In this document: positions 48,540 through 58,553 of the stretch, in pieces | Position numbering within the stretch: position 1 is the stretch's first letter | Layout of the letters: every line of letters begins with the position of its first letter | DNA from: Cytophaga aurantiaca DSM 3654 | GTDB lineage: Bacteria > Bacteroidota > Bacteroidia > Cytophagales > Cytophagaceae | Assembly: GCF_000379725.1 (NCBI RefSeq) | Contig: NZ_KB903621.1 | Coordinates: 248,001 to 312,000 of the forward strand | Reading direction: 5' to 3' | Length of the DNA stretch: 64,000 nt | Notes under the pieces: model-generated | The model's input: the letters and a program-made list of their open reading frames with translations, nothing else | Database searches by the model: none | What the model was told of the DNA's origin: nothing | Position numbers and translations under genes: made by a program

Positions 48540-50234
48540 ATGAAAAATATTTTAAGTATTTGTTTTATGTTGATGGCTGTTGTGCTTCATGCGCAACAGC
48601 TTGAAAGCATAGGTATAAAAAAAGGAGTAAAAATAAATGGCGGTGTATCATTAGCCAATAACTTTTATACAGCATCGGGTATTTCAAACCGTTTGAATCC
48701 ATACTCCTATGTGCTTTCCGGTAATTTGAACATCAATGCGTTTGGTGTTTCAATTCCACTTTCGTTTGCATACTCAAATCAAAACTTTTCATATAGACAA
48801 CCTTTTAACATTGTTGGCGCAAGTCCTTCGTATAAAAAATTCAAAGCACACATCGGTTATCGGAATTTAACTTTTTCACCTTACACATTAAGCGGCCATA
48901 ATTTTTTAGGTGGTGGTCTGGAATATAACGGAGATAAATTTTCTGTTGTGGTTATGTCGGGCCGTTTATTAAAAGCAGTTGACTACGATAGCAACAATGT
49001 AAATGCATTGCCGGCATACAAGCGTATGGGTGCGGGTATAAAATTATCATACCGCAACAAAGGGGATCAGATCTCGATATCAAATTTTTATGCAAAAGAT
49101 ATAATCAATTCCATCGACTCAGTTCCTGCGCGAGTAGGTTTGCAGGCACAGGAAAACGTTGTCTGGGGAGTTTCATTTAAAAAAGCGCTGGGAAAAAAAT
49201 TCGCACTTACCGGAGAGCTGGCACGTTCTGCATGGACGAAAGACATTACCGCGCAGGAAGTTCCGAATCAATCAAAAGGCCCACTTGATGCGATATTTTA
49301 TATTAGAGGCAATCAAAGTACAGTTACCTACAATGCAATGAAATTTAATGGTACCTATACGTTTAAACTGTTTTCATTGGGTGCAGGCTACGAACGCATC
49401 GATCCGGAATACAGAACACTCGGAGCATACTACTTCAACAACGATTTAGAAAATATAACAATGAATGCAGCAACTGCTTTCATGAAAAATAAAATTAAAG
49501 TATCCGGTAATGTTGGTTTGCAGCGCGACGATCTGAATAAACAAAAATCATCCTCCATGAAGCGTACCGTTGGTTCTGTATCGCTGGGCATGACACCAAC
49601 AGCGCGCTTGAACATTAATTTGTCGTATTCGAATTTTTACAGTTATGTAAATATTAAACCGATCGATCTGCAGTACTTACCTAATGCCCGATACGACACA
49701 CTGAACTATACGCAGATCTCTCAAACCATTTCCGGATCGGTTGGGTACACCTTATTGCAAAGCGATAAGGTTACAAAAATGATTCAGCTTTCAGGTTCAC
49801 AAATGGGTGCAACAAGCAAGCAGGCATCTACCAATCGCACGAATACCATGCTGAATGCAACCGTTGCATACAATCAGGCATGGAAAGAATCAGGTATAAG
49901 TCTGGGTGTAAGTGCGAATGGGAATCAATCCAGATTTGAAGACAATACAAATCTATACGTTGGCCTTGGTATCATGGGCGGTGCGCCTTTGTTTAAGAAA
50001 AAGCTGCGTACCAGTCTTGGCCTGAACATGAATCAGAATTACGATAACAATACACTCGTTGCCTATCTGTTTTCGGTCAACAATGGTTATTCATACAGAT
50101 TAGGCAAACATCAGTCATTGAATGCCAGCCTGCGTTATACGGGCAGAACAAAAATTGCGAATGCAGTTACCGGAAGATACAACACAAGTTTTAATGAGTT
50201 TATGGGTTCGCTTTCATATAGCTATAGCTTCTAA
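48540..50234 (+). CDS. Outer-membrane beta-barrel protein of the cluster (564 aa)
   Basis: Start taken at ATG 48540 (MKNILSICFMLMAVVLHAQQ, a good signal peptide); a TTG at 48531 adds three residues. The rest is alternating amphipathic strands for a large barrel (AFGVSIPLSFAYSNQNF, FKAHIGYRNLTFSPYTLSG, LGAGYERIDPEY, SLGMTPTARLNINLSYSNFYSY), and it ends FMGSLSYSYSF with the C-terminal Phe that marks outer-membrane barrels for BAM. The length would allow roughly 24-28 strands. No plug or TonB box seen. It sits between the giant protein and the toxin polyprotein (75-bp and 29-bp gaps), suggesting an anchor or exit pore for its neighbours; that is inference. Confidence 0.85.
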   Translation: MKNILSICFMLMAVVLHAQQLESIGIKKGVKINGGVSLANNFYTASGISNRLNPYSYVLSGNLNINAFGVSIPLSFAYSNQNFSYRQPFNIVGASPSYKKFKAHIGYRNLTFSPYTLSGHNFLGGGLEYNGDKFSVVVMSGRLLKAVDYDSNNVNALPAYKRMGAGIKLSYRNKGDQISISNFYAKDIINSIDSVPARVGLQAQENVVWGVSFKKALGKKFALTGELARSAWTKDITAQEVPNQSKGPLDAIFYIRGNQSTVTYNAMKFNGTYTFKLFSLGAGYERIDPEYRTLGAYYFNNDLENITMNAATAFMKNKIKVSGNVGLQRDDLNKQKSSSMKRTVGSVSLGMTPTARLNINLSYSNFYSYVNIKPIDLQYLPNARYDTLNYTQISQTISGSVGYTLLQSDKVTKMIQLSGSQMGATSKQASTNRTNTMLNATVAYNQAWKESGISLGVSANGNQSRFEDNTNLYVGLGIMGGAPLFKKKLRTSLGLNMNQNYDNNTLVAYLFSVNNGYSYRLGKHQSLNASLRYTGRTKIANAVTGRYNTSFNEFMGSLSYSYSF

Positions 50235-50263
50235 CCATTATTGAATTTAAGACATTATACGAA

Positions 50264-53200
50264 ATGAATATTTTAATGAATACGAATAAAATGATGCGGA
50301 TTTTATTTTTGATGCTGTTGAGCGTAAGTATTTTTATTGTACCTAGCCAACGTTTGTTTGCACAACAGACGTATCCGGTGCAGATACAACCGGCTGTATC
50401 TTTTCCATCAACTATGTTGAATGATTACGGAGATCCGGCTAACACAAGCATCCGTGTGTATCTTGCCGATCTGACTAAAAATAATTATACGATCAATATT
50501 CGTATAAAGTTGACCAGTACAAAGCTTTCCTATACAAGTATCCATGGGATAAATATTACGATGGATGGCGGACAGGTATATTTTTTAAATGCCAATGAAC
50601 TGTCGCGATTATTTGCATTGACCGATTTGACTATAGATGCTACTACAAAAAGTGATGAACCGAACTCCTTACCGGAAGGCCCTTATAACCTGGCTTTACA
50701 GGCATTTGATGTAAGTCTTTTTCCAACGTTGGTGCCGGTATCAAACGTTCTTTCAGATTTTACCATTTTCAATGTTGTGCGGTACGATCCTCCACTTTTG
50801 AATTCACCAACCAACAAACAAGAGTTTGATCTGCAAACAACAAATCAAAACATCTTCTTCAACTGGACACCACGTCACATTGTATATTCACCAAGTCAGC
50901 ATATACAATACCGTTACCGCATGATTCGTGTTCTTCCGGTAGATCGTAATCCGTATGATGCCGTAAATACAAGTGTTGCAGGAGCTACAGGAAATATTGA
51001 TGTAAATGCCTTAGACTTTGCAACGTTCATTTATTCTCCTTCAGATCTGCAGCTTGAACCGGGAGGAGTATATGCATGGCAGGTACAAGCCTATGAAATG
51101 ATCAATGGAATTGTATCAACCAGCAGATTTAAAAATCAGGGATTATCAGAAGTATTTACGTTTTCCATTAAAGAAAATTGCGGACAGATCACACTTGCAC
51201 CGCCAGTTGTTTCGGCTAGTTCTGTAACGTTTAACTGGAACAAAGATCCGAATTCAGTATACAACGAATATGAATTCAATTACCGCGCTGTAGGTTCATC
51301 TACCGGATGGATTCCGATCAGTACGGTGCAGAATACCATTACACTTACGAATGCCGTTCTGCAAACAGGTATTCCGTATGAATACAATGTACGTGCACGC
51401 TGCAACAACTGGCTTACTCCTGTACAAGGCAGCACCTTTACTCTGGCAACACCAACCTGCGTTGCACCTACTCCGATTACTGTAAATACAAGCGGTACAG
51501 CAACGGTGTTGAGTTGGACCGCTGCGCAAAATGTTGACAGCTTAAAATTATATTACAAAATCACTGGAAGCGCCGACCCATACAGTACAATTCTACTCAA
51601 TCCCGGTGATGTCCAATGTTCATTGCCAAAGCTAACGTCTGGCGGTTATACCATACATTTAGATGCACTTTGTGGTACTTCACAAACGGCAGGAGCTACA
51701 AATGACTTTGCATATAATGATAATGGCATTGTAGGTCCTTGTCCTATACCGCTTCCGTTTCAGTTGATTGCTAGTCGTATCACAGGCAAAGTTGATATGG
51801 CTAACCTGAATTGGAATACTGTTACAGGCGCACATACAGGTTCAAGCATTACGTATTGGCACAAAGATTCGAGTACGGTAACCTATTCACTTAATGCATC
51901 AATAGCCAATGCAGGCGCAGGTGTATCCGGTTCACACATATACGATGATCAGCTATACAACTATAATATCACCTATTTATGCGGTACTAAAAATGTGACC
52001 ACGCCAATAGGCATGTTCCGGATTTTGTCTGCAGCTGCTAAAGTTAACATCGATCCCCCAACGGCAAGTTGTTTCCCTCCCGTTGATATCCGTGCAGAAG
52101 CGCGCGACTCTGTAACCGCACGTGTAGAATGGGATAAAATATCCGGTGCAGATAATTATGAATTAAGCTATCGTGTAAAAGGAACAACAACACCTTTTAT
52201 AACCTTTAACACAACTGCTACCAATGCCACATTGAAACCGCTACAGGAAAATGCGCAGTATCAGTTGCTGGTACGTGTAAAATGCAGCGGTGTATTCAGT
52301 ATCTATTCCGATACGGCTTTGGTTGATCTATCAATTGGACGCAACCGTAATTGTGATACGGTAGTGTTTTTCAAAGCCCTTAAGAAAACGATAAATAATA
52401 TACAAACCGCTTGGAACTTCGATAGCACGTGTACAGGCTATATCATTAAATACAGAGAAGAAGCACAGCCGCTGGCATCCGAGTATACACAAGCCTTTAC
52501 AAATATTGACAGTCTGAAACACAACAATGTAGTATTGGATACAGTACGTTATACGTTTCAGAATTTAAAATCAGGCACAAAATATATTTTCCGTATTCAG
52601 AAAATATGCGGACAAAACAATGCATTGTTTAATCTGCCATTGGCTGCTTCTACTTTGCCGGATGCCAAAAGCAGCGGGGGCTGCGGAAGTGGTAATGTGT
52701 GTAATAAAGATTCGACAAGTAAATTACAATCTTTAAAAGTGAAGGATACGATTTATTGTGCCGATTACATTGTACTGGTCGATAGTATAACTACAGGAAC
52801 ATCCAATCCATCTATGGGTATCTACTCCGGCTTAGGCCACATGGATATGCCGGTGCCGGGATTAGGAGATTTTGTAAGCATGCATGTGAGCTTTAAAAAT
52901 GTAAAGATCAACGCCAAACCCAATAGTTGTGTGTATGGCGGTACGATCAACATTGATAGTATGAATGCCAGCATCATACCAACGAAAATCCGGGATTCGG
53001 TCAAGGCATTGATGGCAAAGGCCGAGGGACTTATTGATGAAGCCAATGCAGCACTTGCTCAGGCACAAGGTTTGATAGATAAGCTGCAGGCTGGCTTACA
53101 GCAGGGTATTGATTATTTCCAGGGTGGAGATGGTGTAGGAAATGTTGTAACAGGCGAGTTGGGTGATAAGGAGATAGCCACAAATATATCATCTTCATCA

Positions 53201-56200
53201 CCTGTCACGGTGAATGGTACTGAAGTAACCGTGAATGGAGTCAAGAAAGATGTAGGGACGCTTCCTGCTTTGTTAAAAGATACAGAAGGAGAAGTCTATC
53301 AGGTTACCTCAACCGGTCTGTTAACCTATGTAGGGAAGTACGATACAACGTTTGCTAAAGATACAACCTTAGATATTTCAGCACAGGTGGTGACTTATAC
53401 TGAGTATACAGGAGCTATCTATGATTTTGATCAACGTGAAGCTGCATACAGTGTTTCCGAACAGATCGATCGCGAATACGAAAAAATAGGAGCCAGCTAT
53501 TATGTAGCGGCTAAGTTTATCACTCCGGGTGTACTGGATAAAGTAACAGCAACGTTAAGCGGCAGCGGTGCAGATCCATCTAAAGTGGTCTTTTCAAACG
53601 GCAAAGGATTTGTCTATGATAAAGGAACTAATCCGGGTAATACCTTCACGCTGAATCTGGCGGGTGGCCCGGCTTCCGATGGACAATACATTTATGCCTG
53701 GTATGTAGATGGCGGTAAAAAGAAGGCTATTGGTAAATTATTGCTGCCGAGTTATGCAACGCAGACGAAGAATGTAGTATTGATACCTGTTAAAGGAGCG
53801 CAAACATATAATGCAGCAACGTATGAAACGTATTTGAATCAAACGTATCAGAAAATAGGTATTACCTATCATGTAACAGTTGATAATAGTTTTAAAACAA
53901 ACACGTCTTGGGCTACTGGAACTAATTTGACTATACAATCCTCGGGGAGCAATTTATTAAGTAATGATTATCAAGGTAAGGAAAGAGATATTATTAAGGC
54001 TTATGTAGCTTTCAAAGGTGCAGCAAATATAGATCCCAACACAGCTTACTTTATAGCGGTATACGAACCGACACAAATAGAAAGTAAGCTACTTGGCAAG
54101 ATGCCAGCGGAAGAACAATTTGGATTTTTATATTCGGGTAATTTCCCTAATAATGGTTCAGCACAGGATGATGGACTAAAACGTACCATGGCGCATGAGC
54201 TTGGTCACGGAGCTTATCACATGGAACATATTTTCAACGCCATATATCTGGGTGTAGGAAGAGATAGTGTGAATGTAAAATCATCACTTAACCTGATGAG
54301 TTATTATAATACCCAGTCAGCAAATGAACTCTGGAAGTTTCAGTGGGATATCATTCAGGATCCGGGACATGTGTGGGGTATCTTGAAAAGGGATAGAGAT
54401 GCGCAAATGGCTAGTATATCTAATATAGAAGTTTTATATGCAAACTTTAAAAACGATGATGGATCTTTGACATTTTTAACTCCGTCTGGGAAACCGATTA
54501 CTATTAAAGAAAAATTAAAGCAAGTAAATTTCGTAACAGGTGATTATTGGTATAAAATTAATTCAGATGGGTCTCGTACAATAACTGATGATCCTATTCC
54601 GTATGGTACATTGGCATCTTTTACATTGGAAAGCGGTGATACTGAATATCATTCAAGAGTAGACTTGACTTCGAAAATTTTTGAAGGTTATGTTAAAGCC
54701 AATTCAACTGATTATTATAAAGAATCACTTTCGTATACAAAAAAGTACACATATGTAATTACTGGAGTTCCATGTTTAAAGAGTGGTAGATTTATATATA
54801 ATATATTTCATACAAATTTTTTAGAAGCTACTTCAAGTGCAACAATTCTTGCTGATGTTAAAGAATCTAATCAAGGCGAAGGTCTGTGTCAACCAGAATT
54901 ATTTTTACAAAATTATTTATCAAATGCAAATGATGGAAAGGAAGTTTATGCTGTCATTTCTGGCTCAGAAACGTTTGAAAAAGTTTTTCTAGATACAAGA
55001 TTAGATTCGAGAGGAGATGTATGTGGAAAGGAGGCTATTTTTGCATTCAAATGTGCAATGGTATTATTTGATGATGGACTGGGGGAAACAGAAGGATTAT
55101 ATAATTGTCTTGATGAAGCAGAAGATGCAGTAGTTCAATCATTGCACAATGGGTATTCTGAAATGGTTGGAAATAGCTATGTTCCAAGACCTGTTCCTGC
55201 TGTTTCAACATCTGTTTATAACGCTGCTCTTGATCAGGCAAATCAAGCTTCAGGCGATAAGTTCGCAAAAGATAATTTTTTCGAACATTTACTTCCAATA
55301 CTAGTTGATCTTTCTAACATATTAATATACCATCAGCCAGCAGAATCTCTTGCAGATACTGATATTGATGACATTGTTGATTTTTTTATAATAAAAGATG
55401 CAAATGGAGAGACAAATATTGCCGGTAGAATGTGTCTTTTATCTAGTTTGGATATTAACATTAGAAAGAAAATTATAAAGAGAATTAACTCCAATACATG
55501 GTCTGATGAAAAGGAAAAATTAATGGTGGATATAATTTCAACAACTCCTAATGATCAGGGATTGCTGATGTTAACATTTTTAGCGGAAAATAATTACGAA
55601 TGGTTTGAAAAGATATATGATGAAATTCATCTTTCTCATCGAGACCAATTTGTTTATTCAATTTCATATATGGCATTAAACCATTGGGACAGAAAAAATA
55701 TAGCTCAAGCAATGCCACCGGATTATGATGCAGCAAGTAGTATTTTTAATAATTCTACAGATTATGTTTATGCTTGTGGTAATGAAATTCTTGATTGTGA
55801 TACTAAAGTTTTTGGTGTAGATCGTGAAGTGTCAGGAATTAATTATAGTTTACTAGGTGATATAAATCCTTTAGCCAATTATCAGGTTAAGTTTGCTTAT
55901 TCTTTAGGTGAAGGATGGGAAAAAGATTTTGTATGCAAAGCTGATCCGTTTGAATTTATAAAAGTATCATTTGTTAGTGATTTTAATTTTCCATTGATAA
56001 CAAGTCCTACGGGTAAAACTATTAAAACAAATGAAATTGTTGAAGTTCCAGCTTTTTGGCTTTATTATATATTAAGAGAAAAAACAATAATTGAAAATGT
56101 TTATGTTGTTAGAATAATTGCAGATGTAGCTGCTGTTGGAGCTGCAGTATTAACGGCTGAACCAGGACCGGTTTTAATAGCAGAAGCACTTTTCGCAGGT

Positions 56201-57388
56201 GTTGATGCAGGTGTAGCAACTTACGTTGAAAAATTAAGTGATCATGATCCATTTGCGGAAAGCCTTAACGATTCTTGGAATACTATTTCATTAGGAGTGG
56301 GTGCAGTATTTATTACAAAAACAGTGGTAGGATCTGTTACTAAATTTGCATTAGACCCTCAAAAGTTAACAGCTTATATTGGTACTTTAAGATCACGAAA
56401 CATACCAAGCGAAATAGATGCATATCTATCACAAACATCAGCTTTGTTAATTAATTTGGCAAAATTTAGCACACAATATGGAATAGATAAAGTTAGAAAT
56501 ATATTTTATTCAACAATGTTGAGTGCTTATATCGAAGTAAAAGCTTTAACATATACTAAAAATCTGAATACAAGCCTCACACAACTAGTAAAAAATGGGA
56601 ATCAACTCGTACTTAGAAATGCTAATAATGTAGAAATACAAATTGCAAGCCTAACCGAAATTGAGAATACGGGATCACTTTCATTAACTTCAACGCGTTG
56701 GTTACCGGAAAATACTCCTGCAGCCTCAATCACAACAGTAGGGAAAGTAGAGAATATTACATATACTTATCCTAATCAACTTTCAAAAGTAGGAGATCTT
56801 GAATATGTGACAGTTGGAGCTGGGCAATTGTATATAAGAGTAGCTGTAAGCAGTTCAAACAAATTATTTACTGTCAATGAACTACAAGTACTTAAAAGAG
56901 CAGATTTACCTGATTTTGTAAGAAATAATCTTGATGACTTATTAAGTGATGCAAATAGAAATGTAATATGGTCTTTAACTGATGAAACAGCTGGTCAATT
57001 TAAGAGAGGGGATTTGATTGAAGAAATTTTTAATCAATGGAGCAGCAAATATAAAAATTATCAAAATCTTAATGAAGTTATACCAAATTACAAAACATTG
57101 GATTTTGATGGAGTATTAAATAATACTAACGAAGTAGTTTCTTTAAAAACATATCAACCAACTTCGGCAACAGAAAAGACTTTAGTAAGCATAAATGCGA
57201 AACTTGACAATTATACAAGTAAGCTTTCTACAGCGACTTTAGATCCTTCACACGCAGGAAAAACAAGAGTTTTGGACTTTACTATTAAAAAAGGAGAATG
57301 GGACAGTTTCATGGATGATATTTTGGATCATGTTGATGATTTACAACAGACTTATCCAAATGTAACAATTAGAATAACTGAGTTTTAA
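50264..57388 (+). CDS. Polymorphic-toxin polyprotein: TANFOR-like, Fn3, metallopeptidase, nuclease-like tip
   Basis: 2374 residues. Signal peptide to about 34; TANFOR-like domain about 36-185 (LPEGPYNLALQAFDV, PPLLNSPTN); Fn3-like modules to about 850; a helical stretch (about 909-955); a metallopeptidase with HELGHGAYHMEH (His1311, His1315) and LNLMSYYNT...WKFQWDIIQDP after it, a combination seen in Bacteroidota toxin proteins. Past about 1386 the DNA becomes AT-rich and the protein looks foreign: a Gly/Ala hydrophobic pretoxin segment near 1945-1990 (AAVGAAVLTAEPGPVLIAEA), then a tip of about 200 residues with E2253, D2282 and SLK2295 spaced like a PD-(D/E)xK nuclease. No T9SS tail, since the C-terminus is the tip. 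The candidate immunity gene begins 1 bp later. Confidence 0.82.
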   Translation: MNILMNTNKMMRILFLMLLSVSIFIVPSQRLFAQQTYPVQIQPAVSFPSTMLNDYGDPANTSIRVYLADLTKNNYTINIRIKLTSTKLSYTSIHGINITMDGGQVYFLNANELSRLFALTDLTIDATTKSDEPNSLPEGPYNLALQAFDVSLFPTLVPVSNVLSDFTIFNVVRYDPPLLNSPTNKQEFDLQTTNQNIFFNWTPRHIVYSPSQHIQYRYRMIRVLPVDRNPYDAVNTSVAGATGNIDVNALDFATFIYSPSDLQLEPGGVYAWQVQAYEMINGIVSTSRFKNQGLSEVFTFSIKENCGQITLAPPVVSASSVTFNWNKDPNSVYNEYEFNYRAVGSSTGWIPISTVQNTITLTNAVLQTGIPYEYNVRARCNNWLTPVQGSTFTLATPTCVAPTPITVNTSGTATVLSWTAAQNVDSLKLYYKITGSADPYSTILLNPGDVQCSLPKLTSGGYTIHLDALCGTSQTAGATNDFAYNDNGIVGPCPIPLPFQLIASRITGKVDMANLNWNTVTGAHTGSSITYWHKDSSTVTYSLNASIANAGAGVSGSHIYDDQLYNYNITYLCGTKNVTTPIGMFRILSAAAKVNIDPPTASCFPPVDIRAEARDSVTARVEWDKISGADNYELSYRVKGTTTPFITFNTTATNATLKPLQENAQYQLLVRVKCSGVFSIYSDTALVDLSIGRNRNCDTVVFFKALKKTINNIQTAWNFDSTCTGYIIKYREEAQPLASEYTQAFTNIDSLKHNNVVLDTVRYTFQNLKSGTKYIFRIQKICGQNNALFNLPLAASTLPDAKSSGGCGSGNVCNKDSTSKLQSLKVKDTIYCADYIVLVDSITTGTSNPSMGIYSGLGHMDMPVPGLGDFVSMHVSFKNVKINAKPNSCVYGGTINIDSMNASIIPTKIRDSVKALMAKAEGLIDEANAALAQAQGLIDKLQAGLQQGIDYFQGGDGVGNVVTGELGDKEIATNISSSSPVTVNGTEVTVNGVKKDVGTLPALLKDTEGEVYQVTSTGLLTYVGKYDTTFAKDTTLDISAQVVTYTEYTGAIYDFDQREAAYSVSEQIDREYEKIGASYYVAAKFITPGVLDKVTATLSGSGADPSKVVFSNGKGFVYDKGTNPGNTFTLNLAGGPASDGQYIYAWYVDGGKKKAIGKLLLPSYATQTKNVVLIPVKGAQTYNAATYETYLNQTYQKIGITYHVTVDNSFKTNTSWATGTNLTIQSSGSNLLSNDYQGKERDIIKAYVAFKGAANIDPNTAYFIAVYEPTQIESKLLGKMPAEEQFGFLYSGNFPNNGSAQDDGLKRTMAHELGHGAYHMEHIFNAIYLGVGRDSVNVKSSLNLMSYYNTQSANELWKFQWDIIQDPGHVWGILKRDRDAQMASISNIEVLYANFKNDDGSLTFLTPSGKPITIKEKLKQVNFVTGDYWYKINSDGSRTITDDPIPYGTLASFTLESGDTEYHSRVDLTSKIFEGYVKANSTDYYKESLSYTKKYTYVITGVPCLKSGRFIYNIFHTNFLEATSSATILADVKESNQGEGLCQPELFLQNYLSNANDGKEVYAVISGSETFEKVFLDTRLDSRGDVCGKEAIFAFKCAMVLFDDGLGETEGLYNCLDEAEDAVVQSLHNGYSEMVGNSYVPRPVPAVSTSVYNAALDQANQASGDKFAKDNFFEHLLPILVDLSNILIYHQPAESLADTDIDDIVDFFIIKDANGETNIAGRMCLLSSLDINIRKKIIKRINSNTWSDEKEKLMVDIISTTPNDQGLLMLTFLAENNYEWFEKIYDEIHLSHRDQFVYSISYMALNHWDRKNIAQAMPPDYDAASSIFNNSTDYVYACGNEILDCDTKVFGVDREVSGINYSLLGDINPLANYQVKFAYSLGEGWEKDFVCKADPFEFIKVSFVSDFNFPLITSPTGKTIKTNEIVEVPAFWLYYILREKTIIENVYVVRIIADVAAVGAAVLTAEPGPVLIAEALFAGVDAGVATYVEKLSDHDPFAESLNDSWNTISLGVGAVFITKTVVGSVTKFALDPQKLTAYIGTLRSRNIPSEIDAYLSQTSALLINLAKFSTQYGIDKVRNIFYSTMLSAYIEVKALTYTKNLNTSLTQLVKNGNQLVLRNANNVEIQIASLTEIENTGSLSLTSTRWLPENTPAASITTVGKVENITYTYPNQLSKVGDLEYVTVGAGQLYIRVAVSSSNKLFTVNELQVLKRADLPDFVRNNLDDLLSDANRNVIWSLTDETAGQFKRGDLIEEIFNQWSSKYKNYQNLNEVIPNYKTLDFDGVLNNTNEVVSLKTYQPTSATEKTLVSINAKLDNYTSKLSTATLDPSHAGKTRVLDFTIKKGEWDSFMDDILDHVDDLQQTYPNVTIRITEF

Positions 57389-57389
57389 A

Positions 57390-58304
57390 ATGAATAAAAT
57401 TTCGATAGATTTTTCATTTAATAGTTTTTCATTCAAAAATGAATGGGTAAAATTTATTGATATGAATTTTCAATATGGGGTGATCAAATATGAAGTTGAT
57501 TTTGATTGGTTTGAAACAAAAAATATATTTGACCTTCAACATATTGAAACAAATCATATCTCAATAGAATTAAAAGATGGAGGCAAAATTTTAATTCAAA
57601 ATATTAAGAATTCATTACCCAGACTTTGCTTTTTAGGAATTGCTATTGAAAGTTATAACTCAATTATATTTTTTTTAGAGAGCAAATTCACAGCTGAAAT
57701 TGTTTATGGTCGTGTTTTAGAAAGTATAGATAATATTTTACAAGAGAGTGATAAAATAGATTCATGGAGGAGAAAGAAAAGGTCTATTCCAAATAATATT
57801 GATATACTTCCTAATCCTATTTATACCAATGAAAGGGAAAAAGAAATTATAAGTATTGAAAGTTTACCAGGACATTCACATATAATGAATTATGGTGATA
57901 TGCTATGGTTTGGAAGTTGTTGGCAAATGTATTTTAGTTCAATCTATTATAAATATATTCCAAAGTTTTTATTTGATTCTTTTATTGATTGTTATGAAAA
58001 AAAAATATTAGAAAATGGTTTGCAGAAGATTACTTTATTTGAAAAGGTAGAAGACTTTGATTTGCCTCAAAATAGAGCAAAACAATGGGCTTTCAGAAGA
58101 GCTTTAGGTATAGATAGTATTGCTCATGAACTTACAAAGTCTATGAATCGAATCGAACCTAAAAACTTATCAGTAAAAATAACAAAAGAGAATTCTTTGC
58201 AGGGAGAAATAAGAGTTGAAATTTATAAAAAAGATAAAATTGAGATTAAAGAATTTTTAAATGATGGGATTACAATAACCTACGAACAAACTAAATTTCT
58301 GTAA
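57390..58304 (+). CDS. Candidate immunity protein for the polyprotein tip (304 aa)
   Basis: No signal peptide or membrane segment, so cytoplasmic. Mixed alpha/beta and rich in Ile, Lys, Phe and Asn (ISIDFSFNSFSFKNEWVKF, HIMNYGDMLWFGSCWQMYF, NRAKQWAFRRALGIDSIAHEL, IEIYKKDKIEIKEF-like end). No family recognised. It follows the polyprotein stop by 1 bp and shares its AT-rich character, the normal arrangement for a cognate immunity gene of a polymorphic toxin. Binding to the tip is inferred from position only. REP-like repeats begin about 55 bp after its stop. Confidence 0.6.
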   Translation: MNKISIDFSFNSFSFKNEWVKFIDMNFQYGVIKYEVDFDWFETKNIFDLQHIETNHISIELKDGGKILIQNIKNSLPRLCFLGIAIESYNSIIFFLESKFTAEIVYGRVLESIDNILQESDKIDSWRRKKRSIPNNIDILPNPIYTNEREKEIISIESLPGHSHIMNYGDMLWFGSCWQMYFSSIYYKYIPKFLFDSFIDCYEKKILENGLQKITLFEKVEDFDLPQNRAKQWAFRRALGIDSIAHELTKSMNRIEPKNLSVKITKENSLQGEIRVEIYKKDKIEIKEFLNDGITITYEQTKFL

Positions 58305-58359
58305 CTCATGATATACATTTAAGAATACAATTCCTCCTAAGAATGTATTTTCGCCGTGG

Positions 58360-58432
58360 TTGGCAATCCCACTTCTCCCCAGACCTAACTGGCTCGCCGT
58401 TGTGCCTTTTCGGCCAAGCATCTTCTACTGCT
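58360..58432 (+). repeat. REP-like unit A, left of the RAYT gene
   Basis: A 73-bp GC-rich unit beginning TTGGCAATC and ending CTACTGCT, with a CGTTGTGCC/GGCCAAG stem. It is a diverged direct copy of unit B, which follows after 1 bp. Confidence 0.7.
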
Positions 58433-58433
58433 G

Positions 58434-58503
58434 TTGGCGACCATCACTTTCACCTAAGCACCGCTCAACTTGCTGTTGTGCCAGCGGCCAACAGCTCACT
58501 GCT
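58434..58503 (+). repeat. REP-like unit B, left of the RAYT gene
   Basis: A 70-bp unit from TTGGCGACC to CTCACTGCT, containing CTGTTGTGCC/GGCCAACAG hairpin arms. Its reverse complement is close to unit C (59070-59142) over the full length, with a few substitutions and a 3-base loop difference. Confidence 0.85.
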
Positions 58504-58553
58504 ATCAAAGTGAAGTTTGAATAACAAATAGTAAAGAGTATTTTTGTTTTGCT

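Noticed and set aside
50264-57388. Reading the polyprotein as a plain secreted peptidase
   Set aside because: The peptidase is in the middle, followed by a hydrophobic segment and an AT-rich tip with an adjacent small gene, the plan of a polymorphic toxin.
58320-58500. Possible tRNA or structured RNA in the GC-rich stretch
   Set aside because: The hairpin arms match the REP-like units on the other side of the RAYT gene, and no cloverleaf can be drawn.
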